From JASHSH01 sp036490215 (GTDB lineage Bacteria; Pseudomonadota; Alphaproteobacteria; Rhodospirillales; Magnetospirillaceae), in the NCBI GenBank assembly GCA_036490215.1, contig DASXEH010000006.1:79741-143740 (forward strand): a stretch of 64,000 nucleotides of DNA, in the 5' to 3' direction. Shown in pieces: positions 16,901 through 24,012 of this stretch; the first letter of the stretch is position 1; the number at the start of each line of letters is the position of its first letter. A program made the translations under genes and the position numbers. The notes under the pieces were generated by a model. It saw only the letters and a list, made by a program, of their open reading frames with translations, did no database searches and had not been told where the DNA came from.

Positions 16901-17699
16901 ACTTGATCGCGCCGGCAGCCCGGTCGCCGATCTTGAGGAAGCTCATCAGGCCCGACGACTTGCCGCCGCCCGACAGGCGCTCGCTCTCGCCGCGCAGGCC
17001 CGAGAAGTTGGTGCCGGTGCCCGAGCCGTATTTGAACAGGCGCGCCTCGCGGACCCACAGGTCCATGATGCCGCCCTCGTTCACCAGGTCATCGCTGACC
17101 GACTGGATGAAGCAGGCATGGGGCTGGGGACGCTCATAGGCATTGATCGAGCGCTCGAGCTTGCCGGTGCGGTGATCGACATAGAAGTGACCCTGGGCGG
17201 GGCCGTCCACCCCATAGGCCCAGTGCAGGCCGGTATTGAACCATTGCGGGCTGTTCGGCGCGCCCATCTGCTTGGACAGCATGTAGCGCATCTCGTCATG
17301 GAAGGCCGAGGCGTCGGCTTCGCTGTCGAAATAGCCGCCCTTCCAGCCCCAATAGGTCCAGGTGCCGGCCAGACGGTCGAAGACCTGCCGCGCCGAGGTC
17401 TCGCCCTTGATCTTGTCCTTGTTCTTGGGGTCGATCACCTGTTTGCGCCACAGGAACTCCGGCACGCCCTCCTCGGGAACCGCGATCAGATTGTCCGGGG
17501 TGGCGACGCCCGCCTTGCGGAAATACTTCTGCGCCAGGACATCGCAGGCGACCTGCGACCAGTCGGCCGGCATCTCGATGTCCTTCTGGGAGAACACCAC
17601 CGATCCATCCGGATTCTTGATCTCGCTTCCGGTGCTGCGGAAGGCGACGCCCTCATACGGGCTTTTGCCGGCGACGGTGAAATGGCGGGAAATACGCAT
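13974..17699 (-). CDS. nrdJ: Adenosylcobalamin-dependent (class II) ribonucleoside-diphosphate reductase
   Basis: This 1241-residue protein reduces ribonucleotides to deoxyribonucleotides using a B12-derived radical and no oxygen. It begins MRISRHFTVAGKSPYEGVAF, as in the long alphaproteobacterial NrdJ. The catalytic barrel motifs are present (FKYGSGTGTNFSGLRGE, NPCSEYMFLDDTACNLASLN, VIAPTGTIGLAMDCDTTGIE). A His/Gly-rich linker (about residues 1145-1165, HGHAAHGHAGHGHAHGG) leads to a C-terminal zinc-ribbon-like CxxC pair (CGECGNF, CMKCNTCG), the site that shuttles reducing equivalents. Candidate NrdR boxes lie upstream at 17772-17844. No oxygen-dependent nrdAB is seen in the window. Confidence 0.97.
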   Translation of the reverse strand: MRISRHFTVAGKSPYEGVAFRSTGSEIKNPDGSVVFSQKDIEMPADWSQVACDVLAQKYFRKAGVATPDNLIAVPEEGVPEFLWRKQVIDPKNKDKIKGETSARQVFDRLAGTWTYWGWKGGYFDSEADASAFHDEMRYMLSKQMGAPNSPQWFNTGLHWAYGVDGPAQGHFYVDHRTGKLERSINAYERPQPHACFIQSVSDDLVNEGGIMDLWVREARLFKYGSGTGTNFSGLRGESERLSGGGKSSGLMSFLKIGDRAAGAIKSGGTTRRAAKMVVVNVDHPDIENFIGWKVVEEQKVAAMVTGSKLANKHLNAIMQAVKNWDGAASDQRFDPKVNKGLKKAMLAARDAQIPENYIQRVVQYARQGYTEIKFPLLDTDWDSEAYLTVSGQNSNNSVRVTNEFLQKVLDDADWQLTRRVDGKVHKTVKASALWDQIGEAAWFSADPGLQYHSTINEWHTCPESGPINASNPCSEYMFLDDTACNLASLNLLAFRQPDGRFDVEGFQHAVRLWTVVLEISVLMAQFPAARIAELSYRYRTLGLGFANIGGLLMADGLPYDSDAGRAMCGAITALMTGVSYATSAEMAEQLGPFPGYGPNREHMLRVMRNHRLAAYGEASGYEGLTILPVPLVSSQCPEPGIVTAAQKAWDEALSLGQAYGYRNAQSTVIAPTGTIGLAMDCDTTGIEPDFALVKFKKLAGGGYFKIINRIVPEALRTLGYDEKAIDAIILYAVGHGSLVGSPVIGHAALKAKGFDDAVLAKLETALKDAFDIKFAFNKYALGAAFCTDVLNIPAAKLDDPGFDMLATLGFSKDEIETANTFATGAMTLEGAPHLKPEHYAVFDCANPCGRIGKRYLSTSSHIRMMAASQPFVSGAISKTINMPNSATVADCKDAYMTSWKLGLKANALYRDGSKLSQPLQSALLDDADLTEEAIAEKPLAARAEIVAERIVERLVKQGRQRLPDRRKSYIQKAIVGGHKVYLHTGEYEDGKLGEIFIDMHKEGTAFRAMMNNFAIAISVGLQYGVPLEEFVEAFTFTKFEPAGIVEGNATIKNATSILDYIFRELAVSYLDRHDLAHVPPAHANVDPDDVGGGVADGVRPAAAHTAPAPGSVISKGFVRSNLLVLKGGQDHGHAAHGHAGHGHAHGGGNGNGGQMTAAASVVVSATAASINALQTVQQSAQMVIDTEAAVRAFDSRAEQIKTARMKGYEGDSCGECGNFTLVRNGTCMKCNTCGSTSGCS

Positions 17700-17771
17700 G
17701 GACGGACTGGCCCCCTGCTTTGCGCGAAATCGTTGATTCTAATGGTTCTTCAGGCAGTCGCCTGTAACGCC

Positions 17772-17844
17772 AACTACATCTTGTGGCACCCGGCGACGAG
17801 TCCCCACGATAGGTGATGTCATAATCTGACACAAGATTTAGTAT
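17772..17844. promoter_or_regulatory. Candidate paired NrdR boxes upstream of nrdJ
   Basis: Two 16-bp sites match each other in inverted orientation. The first, at 17772-17787, reads CTACATCTTGTGG inside; the second, at 17829-17844, is ACACAAGATTTAGTAT. Both fit the general NrdR pattern ACACwAtATaTwGTGT (CACAAGATnTAG in common) and lie 73-145 bp upstream of the nrdJ start. The centre spacing of about 57 bp is larger than the roughly 31 bp often reported for tandem NrdR boxes, so the call is tentative. Confidence 0.4.
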
Positions 17845-18027
17845 CCCCTAGGGGGGTCTAGTGATTTCCCCTACTCAGTGTTGATGATTGTGACAGGCCT
17901 CACAGGCCGCAGGCCGGACCTATCGCTAGTGGCCCTCCGCAGCCGAGACCGACTCGCAAAACCGACTCCTAAAGGCTTGAAAATCGCGCCTTGGATTTTG
18001 TTCGGCCAGCTGAAGTCTCACACGAAG

Positions 18028-18051
18028 CGGCCCCTCTTTCGGGGTCGTTTT
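18028..18051 (+). terminator. Intrinsic-terminator-like hairpin in noncoding region
   Basis: A CGGCCCC arm pairs with GGGGTCG (one G-T pair) around a TCTTTC loop, followed directly by TTTT on the plus strand. No plus-strand gene lies upstream, so it would end an unidentified transcript starting after about 17850. Confidence 0.45.
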
Positions 18052-18200
18052 GACGCCCTGCGCTATATGCGGTGGTCCGTCAAGAGGGCTGATAGCTAAA
18101 TCGTGTTTTGTGACAGTTGGCCTAACTCGCAGCGCGACTTTTTCCTTATTTCACGCCACTCAAATTGAATTGCGCAAACAAAACCCAGCAAATGCGCACC

Positions 18201-18209
18201 TGTGGATAA
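18201..18209 (-). promoter_or_regulatory. Perfect DnaA box
   Basis: TGTGGATAA (TTATCCACA on the minus strand) matches the DnaA consensus exactly. It is single, so it does not define an origin; it could take part in DnaA control of neighbouring genes or be chance. Confidence 0.35.
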
Positions 18210-18542
18210 GTCCAGGCCTGGGAGATGCGCGTTTTCGCCCTCTTGCCGCTTTCGACCACCGCAATACAGGTCTGGAACGGCCGCGCGAGAGGTCCCCGCT
18301 GCGCCTCTCCGCCCCCAAATCTTGGGGTGGCCAAGGGCCAACCGGCGAACCTTGCCAAGTTGTACAGATCGCCATGAGAGATTATATATTTATATAATTT
18401 ACATATGATTATTGACCAATTTGAATCTAATACGCGAAGTTCGATCACGCCTCGACATTTGGTGTTCTGGACGATCGCCTTCGCTTTTGCTTATAGTCCG
18501 GCAAAGGCGACGTCTTCGGGGATAACGGACAAGGACGAGGGA

Positions 18543-18893
18543 ATGAGTTTAGGAACGCGCCTGTTCACCTGGGCCAATGGGCGCCTGGTGGGGACCGACC
18601 AAGAGGGCAACCGCTACTACGTCGAGCGCCGGCCACGCGTGGGACACCGCGCCCGCCGCTGGGTGCTCTATCGCGGCGCCGTCGAAGCCTCGCGCGTGCC
18701 GCCCGAATGGCATTCCTGGCTGCACTACACCTCCGAGCAGGCTTTGACGCCGGCGGCGGACAAGCCGTGGGTCGCCCCCCATATCGCCAATCTGACGGGG
18801 ACCGACGGCGCCTATGTGCCGCCGGGTCACGACTTCCGCGGCGGCCATCGCAGCCACGCCACCGGCGACTACGAACCCTGGCGGCCGTCTTAA
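18543..18893 (+). CDS. NADH:ubiquinone oxidoreductase subunit, NDUFA12 family
   Basis: The 116-residue protein begins MSLGTRLFTWANGRLVGTDQ and continues with NRYYVERRP, RRWVLYRG and VPPEWHSWLHY, the NDUFA12 (B17.2) signature found in alphaproteobacterial complex I. I start at ATG 18543, behind AAGGACGAGGG; an upstream in-frame ATG at 18405 would add 46 residues with a chance hydrophobic stretch. The protein is a peripheral subunit of complex I. Its position beside mlaD, DUF2155 and aat genes matches a gene order common in alphaproteobacteria. Confidence 0.92.
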   Translation: MSLGTRLFTWANGRLVGTDQEGNRYYVERRPRVGHRARRWVLYRGAVEASRVPPEWHSWLHYTSEQALTPAADKPWVAPHIANLTGTDGAYVPPGHDFRGGHRSHATGDYEPWRPS

Positions 18894-18917
18894 CAGGCTT
18901 TATCGTCTAGGCTTTGT

Positions 18918-18990
18918 CGTCATTGCGAGCGAAGCGAAGCAATCCATGCCTGTTTGGAAGCTGGATTGCTTCGCTTCGCTCGCAATGACG
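18918..18990. repeat. Palindromic repeat family A (A1)
   Basis: A near-perfect hairpin: CGTCATTGCGAGCGAAGCGA then AGCAATCCA, answered by TGGATTGCTTCGCTTCGC then TCGCAATGACG, with a short loop. Five more copies occur in the window (41207, 45134, 49109, 53470, 59931). This copy lies between the NDUFA12 and mlaD genes. Confidence 0.85.
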
Positions 18991-19022
18991 GTATAAATGT
19001 AAGAGCCCTAGGAACGTAGTCC

Positions 19023-19517
19023 GTGAACTCCACCGCCCCCCATTCCCCCATCGGACGCGAAACGGTGATCGGCGCCGCGGTTTTGGCCGTGGCCGCGGTC
19101 GTGCTCGGCATGGCCTACAGCGGCAAGGTCAACCAGGAGGCGCCGGGCTATGACCTCAAGGCGCGCTTCGCCAAGGCAGACGGGATCTCGATCGGCAGCG
19201 AAGTGCAGCTGGCCGGGGTGACGGTCGGCCAGGTGATCGACCAGCGGCTCGACCCCAACTTCCGGGCTCTCCTGACGCTCCGGATCGACCCCAAGATCCA
19301 ACTTCCCAAGGACAGTGCGGCGCTGATCCAGACCGATGGTTTGCTGGGCTCGAAATTCATCGCTTTGCAACCCGGCGCGGACGAAAAAAACCTTAAACCA
19401 AACTCTGAATTCCAGTTCACGCAAAGCTCGATGAATCTCAACGACATCCTTGAATTGATTGTATCTCAGGCCGAATCGAAACACGGCGGGAAGCCCCCGC
19501 CCGACATGCCGGAATAG
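19023..19517 (+). CDS. mlaD: MlaD-family lipid transport protein, copy 1
   Basis: This 164-residue protein starts with GTG 19023 (AGGAACGTAGTCC upstream). One N-terminal membrane anchor (VIGAAVLAVAAVVLGMAYSG) is followed by an MCE domain (GYDLKARFAKADGISIGSEVQLAGVTVGQV ... LLGSKFIALQPG). MlaD is the periplasmic, inner-membrane-anchored subunit of the Mla phospholipid transporter that keeps outer-membrane lipid asymmetry. A second mlaD follows after 6 bp. The ATPase and permease partners (mlaF, mlaE) are not in the window. Confidence 0.9.
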   Translation: MNSTAPHSPIGRETVIGAAVLAVAAVVLGMAYSGKVNQEAPGYDLKARFAKADGISIGSEVQLAGVTVGQVIDQRLDPNFRALLTLRIDPKIQLPKDSAALIQTDGLLGSKFIALQPGADEKNLKPNSEFQFTQSSMNLNDILELIVSQAESKHGGKPPPDMPE

Positions 19518-19523
19518 GCGACG

Positions 19524-20096
19524 ATGGGACGTAATCTGATCGAGACGGTGATGGGTGCGGTGGTCCTGATCGTGGCCGCCTTCTTCCTGGTTTTCGCCTA
19601 TTCCCAGGCCGACCTGGGCGCCGTCAAAGGCTATGTGGTGAAGGCCGCGTTCCAGAGCGTGGGCGGGCTGTCCAACGGGGCCGATGTCCGCATCAACGGG
19701 ATCAAGGTGGGCACGGTGATCGACCAAGTCATCAACCCCGACAACTTCGATGCCGATGTCCGCCTGTCGGTCAGCCCGGACATCAAGCTGCCCGACGACT
19801 CCTCGGCGACGATCGACAGTTCCGGCCTTCTTGGTGACAAATTCGTCAGGCTGATTCCGGGGCACAGCAAGAAGACCCTCCCCACCGACGGCAGCGCCAG
19901 CTTGACCAATACCAAGACCTACAAGTCGCTCGAACAGATGGTCGGCGAGATCATCTTCCTGGCCACCGATAACTCGTCCGGCGGCAGCAAGTCCGCGGCC
20001 CCCGCCTCGGGTGGCGCGGCTGCCCCCAATCCGGACGTCAACCCGGCCCCCCTCGCCCCGTCCCAGCCGGCTTCCGGCGGCGCCAACAAGCCGTGA
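19524..20096 (+). CDS. mlaD: MlaD-family lipid transport protein, copy 2
   Basis: This 190-residue protein has one N-terminal membrane anchor (VMGAVVLIVAAFFLVFAYS) and an MCE domain (GYVVKAAFQSVGGLSNGADVRINGIKVG ... GLLGDKFVRLIPG). Its C-terminal tail is rich in Ser, Gly, Ala and Pro (from about residue 150). It diverges clearly from copy 1, so this is an old tandem duplication or two specialised subunits that could form mixed hexamers. The stop codon overlaps a GTG start of the next gene (GTGA), suggesting coupling. Confidence 0.9.
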   Translation: MGRNLIETVMGAVVLIVAAFFLVFAYSQADLGAVKGYVVKAAFQSVGGLSNGADVRINGIKVGTVIDQVINPDNFDADVRLSVSPDIKLPDDSSATIDSSGLLGDKFVRLIPGHSKKTLPTDGSASLTNTKTYKSLEQMVGEIIFLATDNSSGGSKSAAPASGGAAAPNPDVNPAPLAPSQPASGGANKP

Positions 20097-20665
20097 GTCG
20101 GCTGCTCATTCAAGCGATCGGCCGCCAGCCAATGCACAAAATCCTAAAAGTCGTCATGGCCGGGCCTGCGAAGCAGGACCCGGCCATCCACGCCTTTGGG
20201 ATGGCAAGAAAAAAGACGTGGATGCCCGGCTCGGAGGCCGGGCATGACGAATTAAGAAACCGCCATAGAGTCGCTGCCGCTGCCTGTGTGGTAGCCGTCT
20301 TCGCCGTCATCTCACCCGCACGGGCCGACGATCTGGTGTTCGACACCGCCGTGCTCCAGGGTTTGGACAAGGTGACCGGCCGGGTTCAGAAGATCGACGC
20401 CCCGGTGGGCGCGACCATCCATTTCGGGACCTTGGAGATCGTGGCGCGGACCTGCCGCAAGCGCCCGCCGGAAGAGCAGCCCGAGTCGGCCGCCTTCCTG
20501 GATATCTGGGAGATCAAGCAGAACGAACCTGCCACTTCGCTGTTCCGCGGCTGGATGTTCGCCTCAAGCCCGGCGCTCTCGGCCCTCGAAAACCCGGTCT
20601 ACGACGTCTGGGTCTTGGACTGCGTCAACAGCACCGACAAGGGATCGCCTGACGGTTCGCAGTGA
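20093..20665 (+). CDS. DUF2155 secreted protein with a repeat inside its 5' end
   Basis: The conserved part (LQGLDKVTGRVQKIDAPVGATIHFGTLEIVARTCRKRPPEEQPESAAFLDIWE ... FRGWMFASSPALSALENPVYDVWVLDC, given here in pieces) is a DUF2155 domain. A signal peptide core (RVAAAACVVAVFAVISPARA) lies before it. Upstream, the frame reads straight through a 98-bp palindromic repeat (20152-20249), adding about 33 residues between MHKILKV and ELRNRHR. Starts are GTG 20093 (overlapping the mlaD stop) or ATG 20132; no start exists between the repeat and the hydrophobic core except a GTG inside the core. The domain's function is unknown; the protein is probably periplasmic. Confidence 0.8.
   Translation: MSRLLIQAIGRQPMHKILKVVMAGPAKQDPAIHAFGMARKKTWMPGSEAGHDELRNRHRVAAAACVVAVFAVISPARADDLVFDTAVLQGLDKVTGRVQKIDAPVGATIHFGTLEIVARTCRKRPPEEQPESAAFLDIWEIKQNEPATSLFRGWMFASSPALSALENPVYDVWVLDCVNSTDKGSPDGSQ
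20152..20249. repeat. Palindromic repeat family B (B2), inside the DUF2155 gene
   Basis: The 98-bp hairpin unit starts CGTCATGGCCGGGCC and ends GGCCGGGCATGACG, with inner arms CCGGCCATCCACG and CGTGGATGCCCGG. It keeps the reading frame open through its full length and supplies most of the apparent N-terminal extension of the DUF2155 protein. Confidence 0.85.
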
Positions 20666-20708
20666 GCCGTTCAAGCTGCTGAACTGAACCCGTCAATGCC
20701 GACCCATC

Positions 20709-21332
20709 TCACGCTGTTTTCCGATGCCCAAGCACCCGGCGGGTGGCGCTTATGGCGCCCACGGTCACCATGCCGAGGGCCAGGAAAAACAACAGGCTTG
20801 GCCAATGGCGCGGGACCGACAGCCAATGCGGCGTGATCGTATCCGCCGTGTTGAACGGCTCGTCGCTATAGCGGCAGAGTTCCAGCGCGGCGTCGCGCAT
20901 CACCATCGCCGTGTCGATCTGCTGGACCAAGTCCTGCACCGCCCGTTGATCGCCGGGCAGCTTTTCCATGTGAAGAAGCAGCGCCTGGGTGCCAGCCAGC
21001 CGGGCATGACTGCATTCGTTGAAGGGGCTGTCCTCGTCGCTGATGCTGGCCGGAACCAGGCCCCATAGGCAGTTGAACTGTTCGATCTCGACAAAGTTGA
21101 GCAGGCGCCTGAACGGCCGATCCGGAAAAGGCTCGCGATTGGCGAGATCGAGAATTGCGGACTGGTAATTGGCGATCACCGCCATCTGGCCGTGAGTCAG
21201 ACTGGGAATCGAAAGACCGTTGGTCGGCCCACCATCCGAGACATGATGCGCCTGAGCGACCGCAACAGGCGCAGCCACCAGCAGCAAAACAAGCCAAGGA
21301 ACGACGCGTTTATGGAAACGAAGAGACGGCAT
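20709..21332 (-). CDS. Hypothetical envelope protein with signal peptide and C-terminal membrane helix
   Basis: This 207-residue protein starts MPSLRFHKRVVPWLVLLLVAAPVAVAQAHH, a clear signal peptide. It has conserved-looking Cys residues (QFNCLWG, FNECSHA, LELCRYS) and a C-terminal transmembrane segment (WPSLLFFLALGMVTVGAISA) followed by a basic tail. The middle would therefore face the periplasm and may be disulfide-linked. I do not recognise the family. It is convergent with the DUF2155 gene and upstream, on the same strand, lies aat. Confidence 0.65.
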   Translation of the reverse strand: MPSLRFHKRVVPWLVLLLVAAPVAVAQAHHVSDGGPTNGLSIPSLTHGQMAVIANYQSAILDLANREPFPDRPFRRLLNFVEIEQFNCLWGLVPASISDEDSPFNECSHARLAGTQALLLHMEKLPGDQRAVQDLVQQIDTAMVMRDAALELCRYSDEPFNTADTITPHWLSVPRHWPSLLFFLALGMVTVGAISATRRVLGHRKTA

Positions 21333-21395
21333 GGCCTCTATTCACACTTCCGATGGTCCCAGTCTACTCCATCGAGCCAAGCCCGCCAGTCTCGC

Positions 21396-22049
21396 TCACC
21401 GCGCCTCGGTCTTGGTTTGTGCCGCGATTACCGCCAACGGGTCCTCGCTCAGTTCCGGGTGAAACGTGGCCCGGCGCTGGAGTGCGTCGGAGAGCAGCCG
21501 CAGGTATTTCCAGCGCGGCACCTCGATCGCCCCGAAGCGCTGCAGATGCCGGGTGACGAACTGGGTGTCGAGCAGGCTGTAGCCGCCCAGCATCATCCGC
21601 GCCACCAGATGGACCAGCGCCACCTTGCTGGCATCGGGCGCGCGGCTGAACATGCTCTCACCGAAGAACGCCCCGCCCAGCGACAGGCCGTAGAGCCCGC
21701 CCACCAGCTCGCCGCCCTTCCAGGTTTCGACACTATGCGCCAGACCCAGCCGGTGCAGCTCGACGAAGAGGTGGACGATCTCGGTGTTGATCCAGGTTTC
21801 GGGGCGGTCGGGTGCCGGCTCGGCGCAGCCCTCGATCACCTGCTCGAAAGCGGCGTCGCAGGTCACCGTCAGCTCGCCCTTGCGCATCACCTTCTTCAGG
21901 GAATGCGGCACGTGGAAGTTCTCGAAGGGCAGGATGCCGCGCTCGGCCGGATCGATCCAATGCAGGCGCGGATCATCGCGATGCCGCGCCATGGGGAAAA
22001 CCCCAAGGGCATAGGCGCGCAATAGCTGGGAGGGGGTTAATGGCCCCAT
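21396..22049 (-). CDS. aat: Leucyl/phenylalanyl-tRNA--protein transferase
   Basis: This enzyme attaches Leu or Phe to N-terminal Arg or Lys of proteins and so marks them for ClpAP degradation (N-degron pathway). The start ATG 22049 gives 217 residues beginning MGPLTPSQLLRAYALGVFPM, as usual for the family. HWIDPAERGILP, FHVPHSLKK, VETWKGGELVGGLYGLSLGGAFFGESMF (in two parts) and YSLLDTQFVTRHLQRFGA are all present. It lies downstream of aroQ-accB-accC, a familiar alphaproteobacterial arrangement, with a repeat of about 100 bp in between. Confidence 0.95.
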   Translation of the reverse strand: MGPLTPSQLLRAYALGVFPMARHRDDPRLHWIDPAERGILPFENFHVPHSLKKVMRKGELTVTCDAAFEQVIEGCAEPAPDRPETWINTEIVHLFVELHRLGLAHSVETWKGGELVGGLYGLSLGGAFFGESMFSRAPDASKVALVHLVARMMLGGYSLLDTQFVTRHLQRFGAIEVPRWKYLRLLSDALQRRATFHPELSEDPLAVIAAQTKTEAR

Positions 22050-22093
22050 GAGAGTCTGATGCTCCGACTCATCCGAGACTCCGTGCTGGCGAC

Positions 22094-22193
22094 CCATCCT
22101 TCGAGGCTCGCTTACGCGAGCACCTCAGGACGAGGATAGTACTTTGTGGCCTCATGGTGAGATGCTTTGCGTCAGCAAAGCCTCGAACCATGA
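22094..22193. repeat. Dispersed palindromic repeat (family F) between accC and aat
   Basis: It contains CATCCTTCGAGGCTCG-CTTA-CGCGAGCACCTCAGGA and then CCTCATGGTGAGATGC ... TCGAACCATGAG, a hairpin type common in alphaproteobacterial intergenic DNA. A single copy is seen in this window. Confidence 0.6.
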
Positions 22194-22202
22194 GCGGCAC
22201 CG

Positions 22203-23546
22203 TCACCCCGCCTTTTCGACGAAATGTTCCAGCCAATGGACGTCGTAGTTGCCGGACAGGAAGTCGGGATCGCTGAGCAGGCGCGCGTGCAGCGGCATCG
22301 TCGTCTTGATGCCGTCGATCACGAATTCGCCCAGGGCCCGTTTCAAACGCATCAAACATTCGTGGCGGTCATGCCCATGAACGATCAGCTTGGCGACCAT
22401 GCTATCGTAATGGGGCGGCACCACGCTGTCCGCGTACAAACTTGAGTCCACGCGCACGCCGGGGCCGCCCGGCGGATGGTAGCGCCCGACCCGGCCCGGC
22501 GAGGGCACGAAGGTCTGCGGGTCTTCGGCGTTGATGCGGCATTCGACGGCATGGCCGGTGAAGCGGATCTCTTCCTGCGTGAAGGAGAGCTTTTCGCCCG
22601 CCGCGATCAGGATCTGCTCGCGCACGAGATCGATGCCGGTGATCGCCTCGGTGACCGGATGCTCGACCTGAAGCCTTGTGTTCATCTCGATGAAATAGAA
22701 GTTGCCGTTTTCCCACAAGAACTCGAGCGTGCCGGCATTGCGGTAACCGAGCGTCTTGATCGCGTCGACGGCGATCTTGCCGATGGACTTGCGCGCCTTG
22801 TCGTCGAGCACCGGCGACGGCGCCTCTTCCATCACCTTCTGGTGACGGCGCTGCAACGAGCAATCGCGCTCGCCGAGATGAACCACATTGCCGTAATTAT
22901 CGGCCAGGATCTGCATCTCGATATGGCGCGGCTTACCGAGATATTTTTCGAGATAGACGGCGCCGTTGCCGAACGCGGCTTGTGCCTCCGTGCGCGCCAG
23001 GCTGACAGCCGTGGCCAGTTCGGCCTTGGTCTGCGCCACCTTCATACCCTTGCCGCCGCCGCCGGCCGCGGCCTTGACCAGGATCGGATAGCCGATGCGG
23101 TCGCCTTCCTTCAGCGCGGAGGCCTCGTCGGTCACCGCACCGTCGGTGCCGGGCACGCAAGGAAGCCCGGCGCTGGTTGCCGCGCGCTTGGCCTCGATCT
23201 TGTCGCCCATCATGCGGATATGCTCGGCCTTGGGGCCGATGAAGGTGATGCCGTGATCCTCGACCATCTGGGCGAAGTCGGCGTTCTCCGAGAGAAAGCC
23301 GTAGCCGGGATGGATCGCTTCGGCGCCGGTGATGGTGGCTGCCGAGATGATCGCCGCCTTGTTGCGGTAGGAGTCACGCGCCGCCGGCGGGCCGATGCAG
23401 ACGGATTCGTCGGCAAGCCGCACATGCATCGCGTCGTTATCGGCGGTCGAATGGACGGCCACCGTGCGAATCCCCATGTCGCGGCAGGCGCGCAGAACTC
23501 GCAACGCGATCTCGCCGCGATTGGCGATGAGGATCTTGTTGAACAT
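22203..23546 (-). CDS. accC: Acetyl-CoA carboxylase, biotin carboxylase subunit
   Basis: This 447-residue ATP-grasp enzyme carboxylates the biotin of AccB, the first half-reaction of malonyl-CoA synthesis. It begins MFNKILIANRGEIALRVLRAC. The glycine-rich ATP loop (AAAGGGGKGMK), the HLGERDCSLQRRHQK block, EMNTRLQVEHPVTE and ECRINAEDP are all present, and the length is normal. accB lies 2 bp upstream on the same strand, so the pair is co-transcribed. Confidence 0.98.
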   Translation of the reverse strand: MFNKILIANRGEIALRVLRACRDMGIRTVAVHSTADNDAMHVRLADESVCIGPPAARDSYRNKAAIISAATITGAEAIHPGYGFLSENADFAQMVEDHGITFIGPKAEHIRMMGDKIEAKRAATSAGLPCVPGTDGAVTDEASALKEGDRIGYPILVKAAAGGGGKGMKVAQTKAELATAVSLARTEAQAAFGNGAVYLEKYLGKPRHIEMQILADNYGNVVHLGERDCSLQRRHQKVMEEAPSPVLDDKARKSIGKIAVDAIKTLGYRNAGTLEFLWENGNFYFIEMNTRLQVEHPVTEAITGIDLVREQILIAAGEKLSFTQEEIRFTGHAVECRINAEDPQTFVPSPGRVGRYHPPGGPGVRVDSSLYADSVVPPHYDSMVAKLIVHGHDRHECLMRLKRALGEFVIDGIKTTMPLHARLLSDPDFLSGNYDVHWLEHFVEKAG

Positions 23547-23548
23547 GC

Positions 23549-23989
23549 TCAGGCGAGGATCAGCAACGGTTCGCCGAATTCAACCGGCGTACCGTCGCCG
23601 ATCAGGAAACGGATGACCCGACCAGATTTCGGCGCCTTGATCGGATTGAAGGTCTTCATCGCCTCGATCAGCAGCAGCGTATCGCCTTCCTTCACCTCAT
23701 CGCCTTCATTGGCGAAAGGCTTCGCACCCGGTTCGGCGCCGCGATAGACGACGCCGACCATCGGCGACTTGACGGCATCGACCGGCACAGCGGCGGGTGC
23801 CGCAGCCAGTACGGCCACGGGGGCCGCATGCATCACGGGGGCGGCAACCTGGACCGTCGCGGGGGACGGCGCGCGCGCGACGCGCAGCCGCAGCTCGCCG
23901 ACCTCGTATTCGATCTCGGTCAGATTGGTTTCCTGAAGCAGGGCCGCCAAGCGGCGCACCAGTTCATCGTCGATTTGAGTTCGTGCCAT
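23549..23989 (-). CDS. accB: Acetyl-CoA carboxylase, biotin carboxyl carrier protein
   Basis: The 146-residue protein has an N-terminal helical domain, an Ala/Pro/Val-rich linker (about 40-73) and a C-terminal biotinyl domain. The biotin-accepting Lys112 lies in IEAMKTFNPIKAP; Thr replaces the more common Met after Lys, a frequent variant. The acceptor domain carries carboxybiotin between AccC and the AccAD transferase. The gene lies between aroQ (23 bp upstream) and accC. Confidence 0.97.
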   Translation of the reverse strand: MARTQIDDELVRRLAALLQETNLTEIEYEVGELRLRVARAPSPATVQVAAPVMHAAPVAVLAAAPAAVPVDAVKSPMVGVVYRGAEPGAKPFANEGDEVKEGDTLLLIEAMKTFNPIKAPKSGRVIRFLIGDGTPVEFGEPLLILA

Positions 23990-24012
23990 TACGCCTCTGT
24001 TGCTCAGGTCGG

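Larger units (their letters stand above)
17845..18542. other. Noncoding region of about 700 bp between nrdJ and the NDUFA12 gene
   Basis: No convincing protein gene is seen. It holds a CCCCTAGGGG dyad (about 17845-17856), an AT-rich hairpin (AAAATC and GATTTT arms, near 17980-18000), a terminator-like hairpin (18028-18051), one perfect DnaA box (18201-18209), GC-rich structured sequence (18210-18360) and a strongly AT-rich tract (about 18376-18404). A structured RNA could lie here; I did not recognise 6S, tmRNA, RNase P or SRP RNA. Confidence 0.5.

Noticed and set aside
13881..17816. A 1311-codon open frame on the plus strand opposite nrdJ
   Set aside because: It is the antisense shadow of a GC-rich, codon-biased gene. 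Its product is an Arg/His/Gly-rich sequence with no motif, while the minus strand encodes a complete NrdJ.
17700..18100. Cobalamin riboswitch upstream of B12-dependent nrdJ
   Set aside because: I could not find the B12-box-like conserved core or the usual closing helices on either strand. The hairpins seen do not fit that class.
18190..18420. Replication origin, from the DnaA box and AT-rich tract
   Set aside because: Only one perfect DnaA box is seen and none of the usual origin neighbours (dnaA, hemE, parAB, gidA) is present. It is kept only as a weak observation.
18405..18542. N-terminal extension of the NDUFA12 protein from ATG 18405
   Set aside because: Family members begin at MSLGTRLFTWANG, and the ATG at 18543 has a good ribosome-binding site.
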